DNA of 64,000 nucleotides from Arenicola marina (lineage: Eukaryota; Annelida; Polychaeta; Arenicolidae): NCBI GenBank assembly GCA_964019135.1, contig OZ025258.1, positions 32,234,186 through 32,298,185 of the forward strand, written 5' to 3'. The notes under the pieces were generated by a model. That model was not told the origin of the DNA and ran no database searches. It saw nothing but the letters and a program-made list of their open reading frames with translations. Numbering within the stretch: position 1 is the first letter of the stretch; each line of letters starts with the position of its first letter. A program made the translations under genes and the position numbers. Below, piece after piece: positions 1-12,500 of the stretch.

Positions 1-504
1 CTCTCGCCAATTTTCTCATCGCGGAGGAACGCGACACTCTATGACGTCACTTCCCGATTAGAGAACTCGGGAGAGGCCGGATGCAACTCCAAATATTTTA
101 ACGTATACCTCCCATAGCCATGTTTAGTGACATGGGACTCATATTCTCCATTTAGAAATAAACCTGGAAAGAGATTGACTTACAGCTGCCTATACTTCAA
201 CATGTGTTTGTTTGTCCCCAAAACTGAAGTCTCACAGCCCAATCGCGAGAACTGTATAGCCCGATAATGAGAGACCCCATCTGAATATATATTTTCAAAT
301 CGCACCGCCCCCCCCCCCCATCCGCCCCCTCCCACCCAACTCAGACCCAATTTCCTTCCCCCGACTTGTCTTAAATGAGAGGGGCTCATGTGGACTATAA
401 TTACTGCGGTTAAGACTGATGACGTAGGTGTTAATTGTTTGCCCGTTCTGTCGTTTAAGATGAGTAGAATTATTCGGGAAATAAGGACGGTGTTGGCTGC
501 TCAC

Positions 505-659
505 ATAGGACGGTGTTGATCTGATCCACGTCGTCACCGTTACACCCGTCGGAATCACAGTAGGTCATACACTTGGTGTTGGTAGAGTCTGTACACGTGG
601 GACCTCCATTGATGTCAGTAGCGGTTTTAGAGCCAATGCAACCTTTCTTTACCATGACG
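505..659 (-). CDS. Gene A exon: LU domain back half
   Basis: The acceptor is ..TTTCCAG at 661-660 and the donor is CTAT|GTGAGC. At 155 nt it has the same length as the gene B first-domain back exon. It encodes VMVKKGC and ends with CDSDGCN, the Cys-Asn signature closing LU domains. Confidence 0.75.
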
Positions 660-3588
660 CTGGAAAGTAATCGTCGCACATGTATGTCAAGGTCACAACG
701 GTAAGGAAAAACGGCGTACTGGGTAATTTTCGTCAACAATTGCATTATATTGATATGCAAAACGATTATATTTGAACACTGATTGTTTTCACCTATACCC
801 ATAACCCCCTCCCCCCCTCCAACCCCCACCCTCGGCCCCCGCCTTGCCATCACACAGAAAAATGTTTGCATATTTATATATTACACATTAACACATGGCG
901 GTATAGGGGGTCGGCGTCATTCGATGTCGACACAAGATGCTGAGTACTTGTGACCAGTTCCCCTTTCCTCTCCCTCGACCGAAAGACCCACTTGACGACG
1001 GTCTGGCAGATATGTTGAGGTCACAACCTACCCATTGGTGAGACATTGACGACGGTCTGGCAAGTATGTTGAGGTTACAACTTACTCATTGGTGAGACAC
1101 TTGACGACAGTCTGGCAGATATGTTGAGGTCACAACCTACCCATTGGTGAGACACTTGACGACGGTCTGGCAGATATGTTGAGGTCACAAGCTACCCATT
1201 GGTGAGACACTTGACGACGGTCTGGCAGATATATTGAGATCACAACCTAGCCATTGGTGAGACACTTGACGACGGCCTGGCAGATATGTTGAGGTCACAA
1301 CCTACCCATTGGTGAGACACTTGACGACGGTCTGGCAGATATGTTGAGGTCACAACCTACCCATTGGTGAGACACCGGACGACGGTCTGGCAGACCTGGC
1401 TGGAGCGACACTGACTCGTCTTCCCGTGTGCCAGGCAGAGAGCCTCGCTGTCGGAATCGGAGCACTCGTGACACGTGGGTCCTGTCAATCAATCAGAAAG
1501 AAGTCGCATTGAGTCGTGATACAATGGAGCATGTCAGCTCTCGCGGGTTCAACTTCCGGCTTGGCAGGTTGTAGACAAATAAACGAACACGTGTTTTCTG
1601 TTCTCTGCGCAGTTTAACTAGTTTCAACTCGCTGGACTCTGCAGTCTGCTCTTATTCGGTTCCTCCAACATAAATCTTGAAGATCATATTAAATTATTTA
1701 AAGCAGTACAAACTTTTATTTCTGGAATAGGCCGATTCATCTAAGGAATGCTGTCTATTTCATTTTCAGTGTTGTATGCCACTCAATCTTTGTCACTGTA
1801 TTGAATTTGAACTTTCTGTATATTTGATCAACTGTACTTGTTAATGACTTAACCTCAACTCCACCACTATAATTTTATTACATGTTGAGGTGGCCGTTGA
1901 TATGTGTATTTGCTATCGGTAATCTCGTTAAATAAATAAAGTTTATACAAAAAAAGGCTTTAACTCGTACCCTGCGTAACTATGGATACCAAGCGCAGAG
2001 GGCTGCCATATTACTGGTGACATAGGACGTGGAACCACGCGAGCTAGGGGTGGGTCACAATTTGTCTTACGTGCGACTTAAATAAAGTTAACTTATTAGT
2101 GTCAATATATTCGTAGATGATACTTTGGGCTTGTGTAGCATTTCTAAGTTAAATTGGGGATGCCAACTTACTATTCAATAAATGTATACATTTGTTTGCT
2201 TCGGTCATACCTCAGTTAAATTGGTCCTGAAATATTTGCTAGCATGAATAGGTAATATATGCTTTCTCTATATGGGAACGTCGAAATTAAGCCTTAAGTT
2301 ATAAGAAACAGAATTTGTTTTCTTTTTCAACTGGAAACTTGTGTTGACCAACAATAATAATTCTATCAAGAATTTGCAAATGTAATATACAGAATGAATA
2401 TTAATTTAGTGCATCATCTTCATTGTTCGCTACTTCTTGTTCATACGTTGCATGACAAATTTCTACTAGTCACACAACATATCTTTTTCATAGTTCATCT
2501 TCATAACATGTCTTTTTTAAGGTTGTCGAACTTAATTTTGATTAAATTGTACCTTTTTGTGCTACTTTTGTCCTGGCGTCTAATCATGTGAACTATGTAT
2601 AATAATAAAACCACTAACTATTACAATATCGATACCAATTAACCCACAAGGAAGCCAGTAATATTAGGAAATTATGGCAGGTTTATATATAGAGATTTAT
2701 CTCTCGTTCTTTTAGCCATCATAAACATCACAAAAAACAATAAAGGGATCATCATATATCTCTGTTATGTCAATGACGTCTCTTCTCCTACATTGAACTA
2801 CAATTGTGACAAAGGCATGTTCCCGTGTTAATGAATCCTGTGTGCCGTACTAAATAAATGTGTGTCATAATTACTGTTTTTAAACTTGTTTTTGTGACTT
2901 TTAAAATAAAATTTGACATTACGGTTTAATATATCACCAACTCTATTCTAGGTGCGTTTTATTTAAATGGTGCTTTTTAGGGTTTTGATGCAGTCTGTTT
3001 CATTCATCTTCTTCATTTAGTCATAGATATGTTAATTGACCTTTTCAGCTACATTGTGCTCATGACCTTAATTTATAATTAACGCTGCATGACCCTTTAA
3101 TCATAATTACATTTCCTTTTTAGGTTGTCTGTCTAAGTGTTGATCAAAAAATGTAACTTCTACAGGTCGAGACCTAAACATTCATCGGTTTGGATAATGT
3201 ATCCGGCATTACTGTGGTATATTGAGCTACTCGTTGGTGGGTACAATAAGTGCGTCAGCCTTGCAGTAGAAACAGGAAACGACCTGAGTGATAAACGTTG
3301 CACTATTGTCCCCAATCCAGCTTCGGAGGAGGTACCTAACATTTATTGTTGGGACTGTTGGAAACCTATTCTACTACAATCGCAACAGAAAAAAGATACA
3401 CTGTTTCGGTCGACATCGTTCACGAACAACGTTTATATCTCAATATTTGCACCCTCACATATCCTCCTCATCCTATTACACCTCCTAGGTGTAATATGCC
3501 AGAGAGAGCAATTTTAGTTTAACTTACCGGCAGCAAACACGCTGTTCGCTATCAGCAGTAAGCCGATCGCCAAAGTCCACGTGGTCAT
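505..3588 (-). CDS. Gene A: 5' part of a secreted multi-LU-domain protein (partial, runs off left edge)
   Basis: Three coding exons join in frame: 3528-3588 (signal peptide), 1361-1481 (LU front half) and 505-659 (LU back half). The signal peptide is about 20 residues with a hydrophobic core and an A-A end. The domain has six Cys in the front exon (opening TCHEC) and five in the back exon (KGC, TC, KC, YC, GCN), the spacing expected of a Ly6/uPAR three-finger domain. Exon phases (1, 2, 1) and lengths (61, 121, 155 nt) match the start of gene B, so gene A is probably the 5' end of another five-domain paralogue continuing beyond position 1. An in-frame stop at 470 is reached only if the CTAT|GTGAGC donor at 505/504 is skipped. 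That donor is also present in gene B, so I prefer splicing. Extracellular function is unknown. Confidence 0.75.
992..1375 (-). repeat. 55-bp tandem repeat carrying an exon end plus 5' splice donor
   Basis: Seven copies start at 992, 1046, 1101, 1156, 1211, 1266 and 1321, and an eighth partial copy is the real exon end. On the minus strand each unit reads CAGACCGTCGTC..CTCACCAATGG|GTAGGTTGTGACC, so the array is a ladder of donors entering the intron. Units are 54-55 bp with few mismatches. Confidence 0.9.
1361..1481 (-). CDS. Gene A exon: LU domain front half
   Basis: The exon starts after ..TTGACAG at 1482 and ends CCAATGG|GTAGGT. It is 121 nt, phase 1 to phase 2, and encodes GPTCHEC...CQTVVRC with six Cys. 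Its last 29 nt plus donor are repeated seven more times just downstream (992-1375). Confidence 0.8.
1482..3527 (-). other. Gene A intron 2
   Basis: This 2-kb AT-rich stretch lies between the signal exon and the first LU exon. I see no exon with usable splice sites and no recognisable element. Short open frames here have no family signature. Confidence 0.6.
3528..3588 (-). CDS. Gene A exon: signal peptide
   Basis: The ATG at 3588 opens a 20-codon hydrophobic leader (MTTWTLAIGLLLIANSVFAA) and the exon ends GCCG|GTAAGT in phase 1. A 5' UTR segment extends to about 3609, after the acceptor TCCTCCACAG. The gene B counterpart has the same 61-nt coding length. Confidence 0.8.
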
Positions 3589-3937
3589 TCTGGTGAATGA
3601 AGGTCTCACCTGTGGAGGAAACAACAGATAGGCAGTCATTTCTGTCAGAAAGGGACAACGTGCCCACAAGTCAAACGTCCACGAACTAGGAAGGCGACGT
3701 CATCTCTGTCTGGCAATGCATGTGTCATGGCCTGAATCATTATTACGGATTGACAGTCACGTCACGTGATATTTGTTACTGCAAGTCTTTTAGTTTAACA
3801 TGGACTTTCTGAATGATGTCATTAGTATTTTACTGCGTCATATTGGAGGCGCAGAAACAGAATATGTTAAGCGTACTTCTTGCGGTAAATTCTCGGTTAG
3901 ATGCCATCCAGGAGGTATATTGTGAGACAGCACTTAC

Positions 3938-4030
3938 CAGTAATATGTCTATACTTGTGAGGTTCGACCTTCGAGTGCGAGCAGCGTCCTGTGGTGTGCT
4001 CCCCCGGCGCCAAACGAGCCTTTATGTACC
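3938..4030 (-). promoter_or_regulatory. Gene A core promoter and noncoding first exon
   Basis: Minus strand: a TATA-like ACATAAAG (about 4020-4027) is followed by about 80 nt of leader ending ATTACTG|GTAAGT at 3938. The block is nearly identical to 42741-42830 in front of gene B, including the CACACCACAGGACGCTGCT stretch, which supports shared promoter function. The start site itself is not visible. Confidence 0.65.
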
Positions 4031-6450
4031 GCGCGGTGCTTCCATCTGCCGCCCCAATGTCGTAATAATAAGAAAATGACGATGTCTATAACCCGTGCTT
4101 GGATGGTAATTGAAATTGCCTGCATTGCATATATATGCCATATGTGCCGGAGTGTTCCAGTGTGTTGCAGCTAAAGCGCCGCAAAAACATTAGGTATCGT
4201 AAACTGTTATAACTGATGGGGAAATATTGATAAGATGAGAGGATAATGGGTTTTCCATTACATGCGGCTACAAAGCCATCCCGAACCATCGAACAAGACG
4301 CCAAACTATATTTACTATCGTATTATATGATATCATATTATATTAATGGTGCACCAGTTGTGAAGCAATCGACAAATGTTAAAAACATATCACTTAATGG
4401 AAGAAAGTTATGAACCTCACAACGCAGCAGGGATCCAACCTACATAAAACGAGCATTATTCATCATTGTGCTGCCAATTCTGTACCTGAGTACAATATAA
4501 ATATAATTATATATACTATAACGTTCATTTCTTACGTTACTTTTCGTTAATTTTACGTTGGAACCCTTGGTCGTCGTACGGCTCACAACGGTTTTTGAAT
4601 AGATGAATATCGTAATTTGTGATTAACCGCTGACAGTGGTATACGTGGCAATAATTATATATAGATACTTTATTTACAAGCGCCGAGATGAACCGTTCTA
4701 AACAAGATACCTTAAAGCCATATACCGGATGAATAGCTTTACCCATGGAGATGAGCCCGTTTTAAAAATTAGGTGATATTCGAACTGCTATTTGTGCTGC
4801 TTGAATGACGACTTTAACATATTTCCATATGGCAAAAATATTGACTGCGGTCATCGCCTATTTGTTATTATATAAGGGGTTACGCCAATATCTAATCTAT
4901 AGTGTTACATAGGGTATAGGGTTGTACAACATAGACGCCACCATCTTCCTTTACATTGTTTATTGAACATGAGCAATGTATGATGTTCTCGCACTCTGTT
5001 GTCAGTGGCCAATGTTGACACCAATTCCGGGAAAAATCCATCCCGCGTGTCAGCTATTGAGATTTTATCATATTTTGTTACAGTTTGACAAATTGGTTTA
5101 TGTGGCGAAGTTTGGAGGCTTAAAAGCTGAAACTTACTGTGTAAGATCCATTTTAGTTTTCCAATCGTGCCTTGTTTTGCTGCCGCCATTCACGTTACAT
5201 GCAGATCTTGTCACTCAGTGGTTATCGCGGTATCAATGCGCGTAACTGATATTTACATAAATAGTTCCAACAAACCCACCGAACTTAATAGCTATAGACC
5301 TGAATCATATGAACTCCAACTATAGAAATACAGCCACAATTTACAAAAACTAAAGGTTCATTTAACAAATAGATACCATTATGCCTAAAACAATATGTTC
5401 GTTAGACCTATCTCCGCCGCAGAGGCGTAATCAAATTGACGACGTCATATCTCAAAGGAAACACGTCGCGCGCAACACTTAGTTACTGGTGCTATTGAGC
5501 GCCACTGTTATGATTTCGACCAAATATTTAGGTGCAGTTGTGAGTATCATTGTCATCGTTAGATCTCCGTGTTGACTTAATGGCGACGTTTGAAGTTCTA
5601 TTCGAGCGAGAAAATACATATGGCATTGCTTCTCGTGCGAGATGGGTTTATCTCAGCACGCATCTCCGAAATCCGAAGGATTTTGGAGACTTGTGCTGAG
5701 ATAAACCCATCTCGCACTCGACGCAATGCCATATGCATATCATAAGCAACAAACGCAAAGATATCGCGATGGCGTCAAAGCTCATCTATTGCTGTTCGGT
5801 CGCCTTGTGCTGTCATAACTTATTATTGTAGTAATGCCACACAGATGTGATATGTGATGTGATACACATATATATAATGAAATATATCATGATCAACATG
5901 CATTATTAAGTCACCAGCCAACAAATTCCCACCACTATCACACTGATAGTAAGTCTTACTATAGAGAAGCCCCCCCACCCCACCCCCCACACACAGTTGC
6001 AGTTGGTGTCATGGCGCCGGATTATCGAAGTAAAATAATTATGTATGCATATGTTTGCATTTAGTTCTGCAGAAAAACATTCCGGCACAGCAATGCACCT
6101 GGTGATAAGTAATTACGTTTCAGGCATTATTTATCTCAATAACCAGGGAGAAAAAACGTCAAATGCACAATGAAATGGTGATCTAAAGGCAGCGCCTTCG
6201 CCCTCAGCTAGATGTCTGCACCTGACAGATGCACGTAGCTACCGCCCCGTGGTCGCTATCTTCGCCCAGAAAACATAACATTCGCTCTGCGGTGTTGCAT
6301 CGCTCACTCGATAACGTCGAACGCGCTAACCGTCACATACAAACGTCAGGTCTTCCAATAAACAAATGATTAATTTATCTGTTTACTCTCCGTTAAAGCG
6401 AAAGAAATAAAATACTTTGCAACAGCCGGTATCTCGATGATATAATCCAT
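4031..6450. other. Intergenic region upstream of gene A
   Basis: About 2.4 kb between the gene A promoter and the 22-bp array. Promoter-proximal sequence up to about 4300 resembles the region upstream of gene B (to about 43130). The only structured element I see beyond that is the palindrome at 5617-5735. Confidence 0.6.
5617..5735. mobile_element. Foldback (palindromic) element, MITE-like
   Basis: Two arms of about 57 nt are near-perfect reverse complements. The left arm begins CATATGGCATTG, the right ends CAATGCCATATG, and both contain GAGATGGGTTTATCTCAGCA or its complement. There is almost no loop. This is typical of foldback or MITE hairpins; no transposase is present. Confidence 0.7.
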
Positions 6451-6554
6451 CCTCTCCCTCCAGTTAGCCTTGTCCCTCTAGCCACTTAGCCTTGTCCTTC
6501 TCGCCACTTAGCCTTGTCCCGCTCTTCAGTTAGCCGTTGTCCCTCTCGCCACTT
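6451..6554 (-). repeat. Inverted, diverged edge of the 22-bp satellite
   Basis: About five degenerate units read in the opposite orientation to the main array (for example TTAGCCTTGTCCCTCTAGCC). The switch occurs at 6537-6563, where TTGTCCCTC and GAGGGACAA form a 9-bp hairpin around a 9-nt loop. Confidence 0.75.
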
Positions 6555-9500
6555 GAGGGACAAGGCTCTGTAGAATGAGCGAAAGGGCTCTATGGAGAGA
6601 GGGACAAGACTCTGTGGAGAGAGGGACGAGGCTCTGTGGAGAGAGGGACGAGGCTCTGTGGAGAGAGGGACGAGGCTCAGTGGAGAGAGGGACGAGGCTC
6701 TGTGGAGAGAGGGACGAGGCTCAGTGGAGAGAGGGACGAGGCTCTGTGGAGAGAGGGACGAGGCTCTGTGGAGAGAGGGACGAGGCTCTGTGGAGAGAGG
6801 GACGAGGCTCTGTGGAGAGAGGGACGAGGCTCTGTGGAGAGAGGGACGAGGCTCTGTGGAGAGAGGGACGAGGCTCTGTGGAGAGAGGGACGAGGCTCTG
6901 TGGAGAGAGGGACGAGGCTCTGTGGAGAGAGGGACGAGGCTCAGTGGAGAGAGGGACGAGGCTCTGTGGAGAGAGGGACCAGGCTCAGTGGAGAGAGGGA
7001 CGAGGCTCTGTGGAGAGAGGGACGAGGCTCTGTGGAGAGAGGGACGAGGCTCAGTGGAGAGAGGGACGAGGCTCTGTGGAGAGAGGGACGAGGCTCAGTG
7101 GAGAGAGGGACGAGGCTCTGTGGAGAGAGGGACGAGACTCTGTGGAGAGAGGGACGAGGCTCTGTGGAGAGAGGGACGAGGCTCAGTAGAGAGAGGGACG
7201 AGACTCTGTGGAGAGAGGGACGAGGCTCAGTGGAGAGAGGGACGAGACTCTGTGGAGAGAGGGACGAGGCTCAGTGGAGAGAGGGACGAGGCTCTGTGGA
7301 GAGAGGGACGAGGCTCTGTGGAGAGAGGGACGAGGCTCAGTGGAGAGAGGGACGAGACTCTGTGGAGAGAGGGACGAGGCTCTGTGGAGAGAGGGACGAG
7401 GCTCAGTGGAGAGAGGGACGAGACTCTGTGGAGAGAGGGACGAGGCTCTGCGGAGAGAGGGACGAGGCTCAGTGGAGAGAGGGACGAGGCTCTGTGGAGA
7501 GAGGGACGATGCTCTGTGGAGAGAGAGACGAGGCTCTGTGGAGAGAGGGACGAGGCTCTGTGGAGAGAGGGACGAGGCTCTGTGGAGAGAGGGACGAGGC
7601 TCAGTGGAGAGAGGGACGAGGCTCTGTGGAGAGAGGGACGAGGCTCTGTGGAGAGAGGGACGAGGCTCTGTGGAGAGAGGGACGAGGCTCTGTGGAGAGA
7701 GGGACGAGGCTCTGTGGAGAGAGGGACGAGGCTCTGTAGAGAGAGGGACGAGGCTCTGTGGAGAGAGGGACGAGGCTCTGTGGAGAGAGGGACGAGGCTC
7801 TGTGGAGAGAGGGACGAGGCTCAATGGAGAGAGGGACGAGGCTCTGTGGAGAGAGGGACGAGGCTCTGTGGAGAGAGGGACGAGACTCTGTGGAGAGAGG
7901 GACGAGGCTCTGTGGAAAGAGGGACGAGACTGTCTAGAAGTGGACGAGGCTCAGTGGAGAGAGGGACGAGGCTCTGTGGAGAGAGGGACGAGACTATGTG
8001 GAGAGAGGGACGAGGCTCAGTGGAGAGAGGGACGAGGCTCTGTGGAGAGAGGGACGAGGCTCTGTGGAGAGAGGAACGAGACTCTGTGGAGAGAGGGACG
8101 AGGCTCTGTGGAGCGAGGGACGAGGCTCTGTGGAGAGAGGGACAAGGCTCTGCGGAGAGAGGGACGAGGCTCAGTGAAGAGTGGGACGAGGCTCTGTGGA
8201 GAGAGGGACGAGGCTCTGTGGAGAGAGGGACGAGGCTCAGTGGAGAGAGGGACGAGGCTCAGTGGAGAGAGGGACGAGGCTCAGTGGAGAGAGGGACGAG
8301 GCTCTGTGGAGAGAGGGACGAGGCTCTGTGGAGAGAGGGACGAGGCTCTGTGGAGAGAGGGACGAGGGTCTGTGGAGAGAGGGACGAGGCTCTGTGGAGA
8401 GAGGGACGAGGCTCTGTGGAGAGAGGGACGAGGCTCAGTGGAGAGAGGGACGAGGCTCTGTGGAGAGAGGGACGAGGCTCTGTGGAGAGAGCGACGAGGC
8501 TCTGTGGAGAGAGGGACGAGGCTCTGTGGAGAGAGGGACGAGGCTCTGTGGAGAGAGGGACGAGGCTCTGTGGAGAGAGGGACGAGGCTCTGTGGAGAGA
8601 AGGATGAGACTCTGTGGAGAGAGGGACGAGGCTCAGTGGAGAGAGGGAAGAGGCTCTGTGGAGAGAGGGACGAGGCTCTGTGGAGAGAGGGACGAGGCTC
8701 TGTGGAGAGAGGGACGAGGCTCTGTAGAGAGAGGGGCGAGGCTCTGTGGAGAGAGGGACGAGGCTCTGTGGAGAGAGGGACGAGGCTCTGTGGAGAGAGG
8801 GACGAGGCTCTGTGGAGAGAGGGACGAGACTCTGTGGAGAGAGGGACGAGGCTCAGTGGAGAGAGGGACGAGGCTCTGTGGAGAGAGGGACGAGGCTCAG
8901 TGGAGAGAGGGACGAGGCTCTGTGGAGAGAGGGACGAGGCTCTGTGGAGAGAGGGACGAGGCTCTGTAGAGAGAGGGGCGAGGCTCTGTGGAGAGAGGGA
9001 CGAGGCTCTGTGGAGAGAGGGACGAGGCTCTGTGGAGAGAGGGACGAGGCTCAGTGGAGAGAGGGACGAGGCTCTGTGGAGAGAGGGACGAGGCTCTGTG
9101 GAGAGAGGGACGAGGCTCTGTGGAGAGAGGGACGAGGCTCTGTGGAGAGAGGGACGAGGCTCTGCGGAGAGAGGGACGAGGCTCTGCGGAGAGAGGGACG
9201 AGGCTCAGTGGAGAGAGGGACGAGGCTCTGTGGAGAGAGGGACGAGGCTCTGTGGAGAGAGGGACGAGGCTCTGTGGAGAGAGGGACGAGGCTCTGTGGA
9301 GAGAGGGACGAGGCTCTGTGGAGAGAGGGACGAGGCTCAGTGGAGAGAGGGACGAGGCTCTGTGGAGAGAGGGACGAGGCTCTGTGGAGAGAGGGACGAG
9401 GCTCTGTGGAGAGAGGGACGAGGCTCAGTGGAGAGAGGGACGAGGCTCTGTGGAGAGAGGGACGAGGCTCTGTGGAGAGAGGGACGAGACTATGTGGAGA

Positions 9501-12500
9501 GAGGGACGAGGCTCAGTGGAGAGAGGGACGAGGCTCTGTGGAGAGAGGGACGAGGCTCTGTGGAGAAAGGGGCGAGGCTCTGTGGAGATAGGGACGAGGC
9601 TCTGTGGACAGAGGGACGAGGCTCTGTGGAGAGAGGGACGAGGCTCTGTGGAAAGAGGGACGAGTCTCAGTGGAGAGAGGGACGAGGCTCAGTGGAGAGA
9701 GGGACGAGGCTCAGTGGAGAGAGGGACGAGGCTCTGTGGAGAGAGGGACGAGGCTCAGTGGAGAGAGGGACGAGGCTCTGTGGAGAGAGGGACGAGGCTC
9801 AGTGGAGAGAGGGACGAGGCTCTGTGGAGAGAGGGACGAGGCTCTGTGGAGAGAGGGACGAGGGTCTGTGGAGAGAGGGACGAGGCTCTGTGGAGAGAGG
9901 GACGAGGCTCTGTGGAGAGAGGGACGAGGCTCTGTGGAGAGAGGGACGAGGCTCAGTGGAGAGAGGGACGAGGCTCTGTGGAGAGAGGGACGAGGCTCTG
10001 TGGAGAGAGGGACGAGGCTCTGTGGAGCGAGGGACGAGGTTCAGTGGAGAGAGGGACGAGGCTCAGTGGAGAGAGGGACGAGGCTCTGTGGAGAGAGGGA
10101 CGAGGCTCTGTGAAGAGAGGGACGAGACTCTGTGGAGAGAGGGACGAGGCTCTGTGGAGAGAGGGACGAGGCTCAGTGGAGAGAGGGAAGAGGCTCAGTG
10201 GAGAGAGGGACGAGGCTCAGTGGAGAGAGGGACGAGGCTCTGTGGAGAGAGGGACGAGGCTCTGTGGAGAGAGGGACGAGGCTCAGTGGAGAGAGGGACG
10301 AGGCTCTGTGGAGAGAGGGACGAGACTCTGTGGAGAGAGGGACGAGGCTCTGTGGAGAGAGGGACGAGGCTCTGTGGAGAGAGGGACGAGGCTCTGTGGA
10401 GAGAGGGACGAGACTCTGTGGAGAGAGGGACGAGACTATGTGGAGAGAGGGACGAGGCTCTGTGGAGAGAGGGACGAGGCTCTGTGGAGAGAGGGACGAG
10501 ACTCTGTGGAGAGAGGGACGAGGCTCTGTGGAGCGAGGGACGAGGCTCAGTGGAGAGAGGGACGAGGCTCAGTGGAGAGAAGGACGAGGCTCTGTGGAGA
10601 GAGGGACGAGACTATGTGGAGAGAGGGACGAGGCTCTGTGGAGAGAGGGACGAGGCTCTGTGGAGAGAGGGACGAGGCTCTGTGGAGAGAGGGACGAGGC
10701 TCAGTGGAGAGAGGGACGAGGCTCTGTGGAGAGAGGGACGAGGCTCTGTGGAGAGAGGGACGAGGCTCTGTGGAGAGAGGGACGAGGCTCTGTGGAGAGA
10801 GGGACGAGGCTCTGTGGAGAGAGGGACGAGGCTCAGTGGAGAGAGGGACGAGGCTCTGTGGAGAGAGGGACGAGACTCTGTGGAGAGAGGGACGAGACTC
10901 TGTGGAGAGAGGGACGAGGCTCAGTGGAGAGAGGGACGAGGCTCTGTGGAGAGAGGGACGAGGCTCTGTGGAGAGAGGGACGAGGCTCAGTGGAGAGAGG
11001 GACGAGGCTCTGTGGAGAGAGGGACGAGGCTCTGTGGAGAGAGGGACGAGGCTCTGTGGAGAGAGGGACGAGGCTCTGTCGAGAGAGGGACGAGGCTCAG
11101 TGGAGAGAGGGACGAGACTCTGTGGAGAGAGGGACGAGGCTCTGTGGAGAGAGGGACGAGGCTCTGCGGAGAGAAGGACGAGGCTCAGTGGAGAGAGGGA
11201 CGAGGCTCTGTGGAGAGAGGGACGAGGCTCTGTGGAGAGAGGGACACAGCTCAATGGAGAGAGGGACGAGACTCTGTGGAGAGAGGGACGAGGCTCTGTG
11301 GAGAGAGGGACGAGGCTCTGTGGAGAGAGGGACGAGACTCTGTGGAGAGAGGGACGAGGCTCTGTGGAGCGAGGGACGAGGCTCAGTGGAGAGAGGGACG
11401 AGGCTCAGTGGAGAGAAGGACGAGGCTCTGTGGAGAGAGGGACGAGACTATGTGGAGAGAGGGACGAGGCTCTGTGGAGAGAGGGACGAGGCTCTGTGGA
11501 GAGAGGGACGAGGCTCTGTGGAGAGAGGGACAAGGCTCAGTGGAGAGAGGGACGAGGCTCTGTGGAGAGAGGGACGAGGCTCTGTGGAGAGAGGGACGAG
11601 GCTCTGTGGAGAGAGGGACGAGGCTCTGTGGAGAGAGGGACGAGGCTCTGTGGAGAGAGGGACGAGGCTCAGTGGAGAGAGGGACGAGGCTCTGTGGAGA
11701 GAGGGACGAGACTCTGTGGAGAGAGGGACGAGACTCTGTGGAGAGAGGGACGAGGCTCAGTGGAGAGAGGGACGAGGCTCTGTGGAGAGAGGGACGAGGC
11801 TCTGTGGAGAGAGGGACGAGGCTCTGTGGAGAGAGGGACGAGGCTCTGTGGAGAGAGGGACGAGGCTCTGTGGAGAGAGGGACGAGGCTCAGTGGAGAGA
11901 GGGACGAGGCTCTGTGGAGAGAGGGACGAGGCTCTGTGGAGAGAGGGACGAGGCTCAGTGGAGAGAGGGACGAGGCTCTGTGGTGAGAGGGACGAGGCTC
12001 TGTGGAGAGAGGGACGAGGCTCTGTGGAGAGAGGGACGAGGCTCTGTCGAGAGAGGGACGAGGCTCAGTGGAGAGAGGGACGAGACTCTGTGGAGAGAGG
12101 GACGAGGCTCTGTGGAGAGAGGGACGAGGCTCTGCGGAGAGAAGGACGAGGCTCAGTGGAGAGAGGGACGAGGCTCTGTGGAGAGAGGGACGAGGCTCTG
12201 TGGAGAGAGGGACACAGCTCAATGGAGAGAGGGACGAGACTCTGTGGAGAGAGGGACGAGGCTCTGTGGAGAGAGGGACGAGGCTCTGTGGAGAGAGGGA
12301 CGAGGCTCAGTGGAGAGAGGGACGAGGCTCTGTGGAGAGAAGGACGAGGCTGAGTGGAGAGAGGGACGAGGCTCTGTGGAGAGAGGGACGAGGCTCAGTG
12401 GAGAGAGGAACGAGGCTCTGTGGAGAGAGGGACGAGACTATGTGGAGAGAGGGACGAGGCTCTGTGGAGAGAGGGACGAGGCTCTGTGGAGAGAGGGACG

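Noticed and set aside
470..504. Stop codon at 470 as the end of gene A (and at 40670 for gene B)
   Set aside because: Both genes have a GTGAGC donor before the stop at the homologous place, with phase fitting the linker exon; the post-donor residues show no constraint.
3137..3517. Plus-strand frame opposite the gene A intron
   Set aside because: No family signature and no splice or promoter context; it ends just before the gene A signal exon on the other strand.
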